A stretch of 64,000 nucleotides of DNA from CAZDAW01 sp964503685 (GTDB taxonomy: Bacteria > Chloroflexota > Anaerolineae > Anaerolineales > Anaerolineaceae), in contig CAZDAW010000006.1 in the NCBI GenBank assembly GCA_964503685.1, forward strand, positions 3,430 through 67,429, given 5' to 3'. Shown one piece after another: positions 60,225 through 64,000 of this stretch; position 1 is the stretch's first letter, and each line of letters opens with the position of its first letter. The notes under the pieces were generated by a model. That model was not told the DNA's origin and ran no database searches. It worked only from the letters and a program-made list of their open reading frames with translations. The translations under genes were made by a program, and so were the position numbers.

Positions 60225-61775
60225 TCAGGATTCGCCGGTTCCTCTCTCCAGTGGCGTTCGCAGCGACCGGAGAATCAATGGCGTGCGCACGATGAGCCAC
60301 ACCAGGGCGATCCCGCCGGAGATCAGCAGCACCGAGGCAATATCACCCATGAAGAGCATGATGAATTTGAGCATGCCGCTCACCAGTATGGCCCCGGCAG
60401 TGGCTGCCAATGCCAGATTGAGAATTGCCGGTAACAGGATGTGAAGCAGCCACATCCGGACGGCACCAGGGCGGGGAATCGCTCCCAGCCGCCAGCGCTT
60501 CACTTTCCTGAGCGTGGCAACGATGACGACGATCTGGAGGAGTGGGAGGAGCAGGGAGCTGCGCAATGCCCAGGGGAGGAGACCCCATGAATCAGACTGG
60601 GGTGGAACACCGGCCAGCCGGAGCGCCGTGGTTTCTGCGAGCGCCCAGAGAGCGTAATTGAACGCCTGTTCATTGGCATTAACCAGCAGAACCATGGCGC
60701 GGTTCTGTTCCGGCAGAAGAGCCATGTAGGAAAAATATTCGGGCACTTCGCCGTCATGAAAGACGATCTGCTTCTGGTGAGGCTCGATAATAAACCATCC
60801 CATGCCGTAGTCGCCCTCTTTCTTACCAAAGGCGATTACCTCGGTTGCCGGCTGGTGCATCTGAGCGACCCCTTGCGGCGAGAGAACCTGCACGCCGGCG
60901 TATTTACCGCCGTTGAGCTGAGCGATCAGGTAATGGGCTATATCTTCAGTACTGGCGATGAGTTGCCCTGAAGGTAAAGAGCCGACCGGCACCGGCAGAT
61001 TGGGCGCGGCGACCGGGTAACCGAACCACATCCGGTAACCCACTGCCAGGCCGTCCTGTTGCGCGGCGGCTTTGGATGTGTAGCTGTGCTGCATATCCAG
61101 GGGCGCATAAATGTGATTTTGGATGTAGCCGGCGTAAGTCTCGCCGCTGGCAGCTTCGACGACCAGACCCAGTAGGTTGAAATTCATATTGCTGTATTCA
61201 AAAGCCGAACCGACCGGGCGGGCGGGTTTGAAGGTTGCCAGAGAACGCGCCTGCCGCTCCGTAGCCCCCGGTGTATCATCAAAATTCCCCAGGGCGATCA
61301 TCCCCGGAATCGACGACAGGCCGCTGGTCTGGTTGAGCAGGTGACGCACGGTGATCTGCGCCGCCGCCTGGGGGTCGGCGAGGGTGAACCAGGGCAGGTA
61401 ACGTTGGACGGGGGCGTCGAGTTCAACTTTGCCGTTTTCTGCCAGTTGCATGATCGCCAGGGCAGTGAAAGACTTGGTGAGCGAGCCGATAAAGTAGGGC
61501 GTCTGCGGGGAAGGCGCTTCACCTCCTGGGCCTGTCACCCCGAAACCTTTGGTATGGACGATCTCATCTCCTTCGACGATCGCCAGCGATGCGCCGGGGA
61601 TATTCAACGCCTTCAGTTTCTGCTCAATGTATGCGTCGATTTCCTCATAAGAAACGTTATCCACTGTATTTTCGGGAACTGCTTTTCCCTGGGCGAAAGA
61701 GGTTGGCAGTTCGATCGCCAGAATTAACCCGACCAGAACTGCCAGAGAATAAAATATGATTTTATTGATGCGCAT
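60225..61775 (-). CDS. Membrane-anchored beta-lactamase-family serine hydrolase
   Basis: A 516-residue protein. A signal/anchor helix (about 5-28) leads an exported class C beta-lactamase / DD-peptidase-like domain: SLTKS near 97-101 gives the Ser-x-x-Lys pair and YSNMNF near 195 the Tyr-x-Asn motif. A late His (FHDGEVPEY near 345) stands for the KTG-like site. Three membrane helices follow near 395-510. The family includes esterases and D-amino-acid peptidases, so antibiotic resistance should not be assumed. It begins 27 bases after the FMN-binding gene and ends the operon. Confidence 0.88.
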   Translation of the reverse strand: MRINKIIFYSLAVLVGLILAIELPTSFAQGKAVPENTVDNVSYEEIDAYIEQKLKALNIPGASLAIVEGDEIVHTKGFGVTGPGGEAPSPQTPYFIGSLTKSFTALAIMQLAENGKVELDAPVQRYLPWFTLADPQAAAQITVRHLLNQTSGLSSIPGMIALGNFDDTPGATERQARSLATFKPARPVGSAFEYSNMNFNLLGLVVEAASGETYAGYIQNHIYAPLDMQHSYTSKAAAQQDGLAVGYRMWFGYPVAAPNLPVPVGSLPSGQLIASTEDIAHYLIAQLNGGKYAGVQVLSPQGVAQMHQPATEVIAFGKKEGDYGMGWFIIEPHQKQIVFHDGEVPEYFSYMALLPEQNRAMVLLVNANEQAFNYALWALAETTALRLAGVPPQSDSWGLLPWALRSSLLLPLLQIVVIVATLRKVKRWRLGAIPRPGAVRMWLLHILLPAILNLALAATAGAILVSGMLKFIMLFMGDIASVLLISGGIALVWLIVRTPLILRSLRTPLERGTGES

Positions 61776-61801
61776 TCTTGATATGCCTTGCTGAAAACAG
61801 G

Positions 61802-62230
61802 CTATTCCTGATCACACTGCGCCGGGATCAGGGCGTTTTCCACCGCCTGCAGGTAGGCCTTTGAGGTGAGGGTGGCGCCGCTGATAGTGTCCACCTGCAG
61901 CGACTGCGCGGCGATGACGCGATCGTAAAGCATCGCCGCAGATTCTTTATCCCAATTTTCGGCACTCCTGATGGATTCAATTTTGGCGACTTTCCCTGAA
62001 GCCACTGTGACCCGAACCTCGTTTGCTCTCCATTTATACATGCCCCCCTCATAGACTCCGGTGTACACGCCGTCATTCAATTGACTGAAATCCACCGCGT
62101 TTAACGGAAGGCTTCTGGCTTCCTTGTGTTCTTTCATCAGGAACGACCAGCCGATCCCTCCGGCTGAAGCCAAAATAACGACAACTATCAGTGCAATAAT
62201 CCAACCACTCATTCTATGTTTTCCTTTCAT
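61802..62230 (-). CDS. Membrane-anchored FMN-binding domain protein
   Basis: A 142-residue protein with one N-terminal membrane helix (about 8-28) and an outside FMN-binding domain. The motif SGATLTSKAY near 117-126 is the site where ApbE links FMN covalently to the Thr. DGVYTGVYEGG near 50 is the usual first segment. It lies 21 bases after the ApbE gene, its likely maturation enzyme. It should carry electrons on the outer face of the membrane. ATGs at 62230 and 62212 are both possible. The second has AAGGA 9 bases upstream. Confidence 0.88.
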   Translation of the reverse strand: MKGKHRMSGWIIALIVVVILASAGGIGWSFLMKEHKEARSLPLNAVDFSQLNDGVYTGVYEGGMYKWRANEVRVTVASGKVAKIESIRSAENWDKESAAMLYDRVIAAQSLQVDTISGATLTSKAYLQAVENALIPAQCDQE

Positions 62231-62250
62231 TCTTACATTCTTTCTTCGGT

Positions 62251-63219
62251 TTATAGGATATTCAATCGGATGTTCTCATCCGTCTGAAAACGATCTTTGA
62301 GTCCCCTGGTAATAAAAACCTCGATCTTTGAATCTACCAGAACGGCTTCAACCTGGGGATAATTTTTCAGTAATTCAAGCCCCTTGTCCATCCCTGCGAC
62401 GAATACCGCGGTAGAAAGGGCGTCTGCTGCCATCGATTTTTCTGCAATGATGGTAACGCTGACCAACCCGGATTCTGCCGGGTATCCGGTCAGTGGATTC
62501 AGGATATGGTGGTAGCGTTTTCCGTTATGACCCACAGCATAGCGCTGGTAATCTCCTGAAGTAACAACCGACTGACCGGCAACCGAGACGACGCCGATCA
62601 GGCGTTCCTCCTGCCGGGGATGCTGGATGCCGATGCGCCAGGGAGAGCCGTCCGGCTTCGTTCCCAGGCTGACGACGTTCCCGCCGAGGTTTGAATAAGC
62701 CGATGTGACGCCAAATCCCCTGAAAATTTCCAGCACCCTGTCGCCGGCGTAGCCTTTCCCGATGCCGCCCAGGTCAATGGATTGCCCCACGTTTTTCAGG
62801 CCGGCGGTCATTTTCCAGGGATCGAGGATTATGTCTCGATAATTCACCAGGGTAAGGGCCTGCCTGATGCTTGATTCGTCAGGCGGGGTAAACGAGTCTT
62901 TGCCGCTATTCCACAGGGCGACTAACGGCTCCAGGGTTACATCGAAGCATCCCTGAAAATGCCGGGAGAATTCGACCGCCTTTGACAGCACTTCGCCGGT
63001 TTCCGGGCTGACCTTTTCGCTTTTTACCCCGGCAGAATAATTGATCCGGCTGATGTCGCTGTTGGGTGCAAACCGGCTGAGTTGTTCTTCTATTCGCTCA
63101 ATTTCCATGCAAACGTCTGCAAGGCTTTCTTCGGCGTACCTGCCAAAAGCTTTATGGGTCATAACCGTGCCCATGGCGCAGTGGGTTTTCTGGGCGACCA
63201 ATGGATTTTCCAACAACAT
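62251..63219 (-). CDS. apbE: FAD:protein FMN transferase (ApbE)
   Basis: A 322-residue flavin transferase: MGTVMTHKAFG near 16-26, SRFAPNSDISRIN near 48-60, SIDLGGIGKGYAGDRVLE near 145-162, SNLGGNVVSLG near 173-183, HILNPLTGYPAES near 235-247 and the metal/active stretch MAADALSTAVFVAGMDKG near 263-280. It transfers FMN from FAD to a Thr of partner proteins. Here the neighbour is an FMN-binding domain protein. The start at 63219 follows the TetR stop by 8 bases with AAGGA just before it. Many ApbE proteins are lipoproteins, but this one shows no signal and would act inside. Confidence 0.93.
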   Translation of the reverse strand: MLLENPLVAQKTHCAMGTVMTHKAFGRYAEESLADVCMEIERIEEQLSRFAPNSDISRINYSAGVKSEKVSPETGEVLSKAVEFSRHFQGCFDVTLEPLVALWNSGKDSFTPPDESSIRQALTLVNYRDIILDPWKMTAGLKNVGQSIDLGGIGKGYAGDRVLEIFRGFGVTSAYSNLGGNVVSLGTKPDGSPWRIGIQHPRQEERLIGVVSVAGQSVVTSGDYQRYAVGHNGKRYHHILNPLTGYPAESGLVSVTIIAEKSMAADALSTAVFVAGMDKGLELLKNYPQVEAVLVDSKIEVFITRGLKDRFQTDENIRLNIL

Positions 63220-63227
63220 ACTGTCCT

Positions 63228-63791
63228 TCACTTTTTTCCACGATCCGTTGCCAACTTCGAGCCGGGCGCCAAACCGTTCATAATGAACTCCATCAGGTAT
63301 TCCTGAATTTTGGGAAAGTATTGCAGCCCGATTTCGTCCTTGTGCGTGTCTATCGTGATGATGGACGTAAATATTGCCATGATCATCTCGCTGTCGATAT
63401 CGGCTCTCAATTTCCCTTCGGCCTGCCATTTTTTGACGATCTCAATGTAACTCTGATACATGAAATCGACATGTTCCAGGCCGTTTTCTTCGCGATATTT
63501 TTCTTCAATCTTTGCAAAGACGTCTTTGTTGTACCATTCCTTCAGGATTGGATTGGCAGCCATGCCTTCCATATTCCGCCGCATCAATTCCTGGATGACG
63601 CTGAAAGGGTCGCCGTTCGGATCGACGGCCTCCAGGATTGACCTTTTCAATTTGACGTTTTCTTCCAGAAAGAGATTCATGAAGAGTTTGTCTTTGGAAG
63701 GGTAGTAGAGGTAAAAGGTGCCGGCGGCGATGCCGGCCATTTTTGTGATGTCGGATACGTTGGTGTCTTTAAAGCCGTTCGCGCTGAACAA
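63228..63791 (-). CDS. TetR/AcrR family regulator with disrupted 5' end
   Basis: A TetR-type protein of about 187 residues from a TTG at 63791. The helix-turn-helix is FKDTNVSDITKMAGIAAGTF followed by YLYYPSKDKLF, and a long ligand domain follows. The family's first helix is still readable upstream in the same frame (KKAEILKCARALF), but two TAA codons, at 63839-63837 and 63830-63828, interrupt it. Further up an ATG at 63860 in the same frame has GGAG 6 bases before it. So the natural start seems to be 63860 with two stops in the first 11 codons. It may be a decayed allele, a sequence error or a regulator re-initiated inside. It leads the apbE operon. Confidence 0.65.
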   Translation of the reverse strand: MFSANGFKDTNVSDITKMAGIAAGTFYLYYPSKDKLFMNLFLEENVKLKRSILEAVDPNGDPFSVIQELMRRNMEGMAANPILKEWYNKDVFAKIEEKYREENGLEHVDFMYQSYIEIVKKWQAEGKLRADIDSEMIMAIFTSIITIDTHKDEIGLQYFPKIQEYLMEFIMNGLAPGSKLATDRGKK

Positions 63792-63901
63792 CGCCCGGGC
63801 GCATTTTAGAATTTCTGCCTTCTTAACTTACACTTTTTATTTGTATTCTTGCGGCTGCATGCGATTCTCCGCTGGATTTAGGGTAAGCATTGATTATTGC
63901 A

Positions 63902-63964
63902 AATAATGAATGAATATTTATTTATTCATTCATTATTTTAACGCCAAGGGATTATTAAGTCAAC
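63902..63964 (-). promoter_or_regulatory. Promoter and AT-rich palindromic operator of the TetR-apbE operon
   Basis: A 15-bp perfect inverted repeat (AATAATGAATGAATA at 63902-63916 with TATTCATTCATTATT at 63923-63937) overlaps the start-site side of a minus-strand promoter (TTGACT at 63964-63959 and TAAAAT about 18 bp on). A second half-like copy, TGAATGAATAAATAAATA, lies at 63982-63999. TetR proteins bind such sites, so autorepression is likely. Confidence 0.6.
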
Positions 63965-64000
63965 TCTTTTACTGAAAATGATGAATGAATAAATAAATAT

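Noticed and set aside
60225..61775. An antibiotic-resistance beta-lactamase
   Set aside because: Only the fold motifs are shared. The C-terminal membrane helices and divergent third motif point to a peptidase/esterase-like serine hydrolase.

Overview
The window looks like a chromosomal segment of a Gram-positive-like or monoderm environmental bacterium, most probably an Anaerolineae-type member of the Chloroflexota. This rests on overall protein flavour only: large sensor proteins, a TolB-propeller protein paired with an ECF sigma factor, MalT-like ATPase remnants, branched-chain amino acid ABC systems, lipoprotein and Tat leaders, moderate GC and many dispersed small palindromic repeats. No rRNA or tRNA gene, CRISPR array, phage block or replication origin was recognised, so the taxonomic call is inference.

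Layout. 1-2.1 kb: the tail of an ABC ATPase, its permease and a CPBP membrane protease. 2.3-6.9 kb: a two-component system divergent from a three-gene ABC exporter of the bacitracin/lantibiotic-resistance kind, with an 11-bp-phased box array between them. 7.0-9.9 kb: an ECF sigma factor and a membrane-anchored partner ending in a beta-propeller. 10.2-17.8 kb: a branched-chain amino acid type ABC transporter (livK-H-M-G-F) followed by two tandem alanine-dehydrogenase-like genes. 18.8-21.3 kb: an M20 amidohydrolase and an FrhB-like iron-sulfur protein. 21.9-30.6 kb: aldehyde dehydrogenase, patatin, metallo-beta-lactamase fold protein, aldo/keto reductase divergent from a MocR regulator, and a Cache/HAMP/PAS histidine kinase. 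31-34.6 kb: a chimeric MalT fragment, a HAD hydrolase and a P-type proton-pump-like ATPase. 35.1-36.8 kb: an AbrB-type regulator with an ABC exporter, then an IS1182-like insertion sequence (36.9-38.6 kb). 38.7-41.6 kb: a small unknown protein, an SDR, a redoxin with an in-frame TGA at its active site (probable selenoprotein) and a TspO-like membrane protein.

42.1-49.8 kb holds a seven-gene chemosensory operon (kinase module, CheR, CheY, Hpt module, CheW, MCP, CheB) in which CheA is split into a kinase protein without phosphotransfer domain and an Hpt protein without ATPase domain. No flagellar gene is in view. 50-54 kb: a TrmB regulator, an EamA transporter behind a tandem-palindrome operator, and a Tat-exported flavoprotein. 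54.4-60.1 kb: a GntR regulator, a stand-alone transposase-type helix-turn-helix protein, and a divergent operon of FGGY sugar kinase, RuBisCO-like protein and class III aminotransferase, which looks like an uncharacterised catabolic pathway. 60.2-64 kb: an operon of a TetR regulator with a damaged 5' end, ApbE flavin transferase, a membrane-anchored FMN-binding protein and a membrane serine hydrolase.

At least two families of small non-coding repeats with terminal inverted repeats (about 125-160 bp) are scattered through the intergenic spaces. The strongest leads are the selenocysteine redoxin with its SECIS-like hairpin, the RuBisCO-like protein operon and the split CheA.
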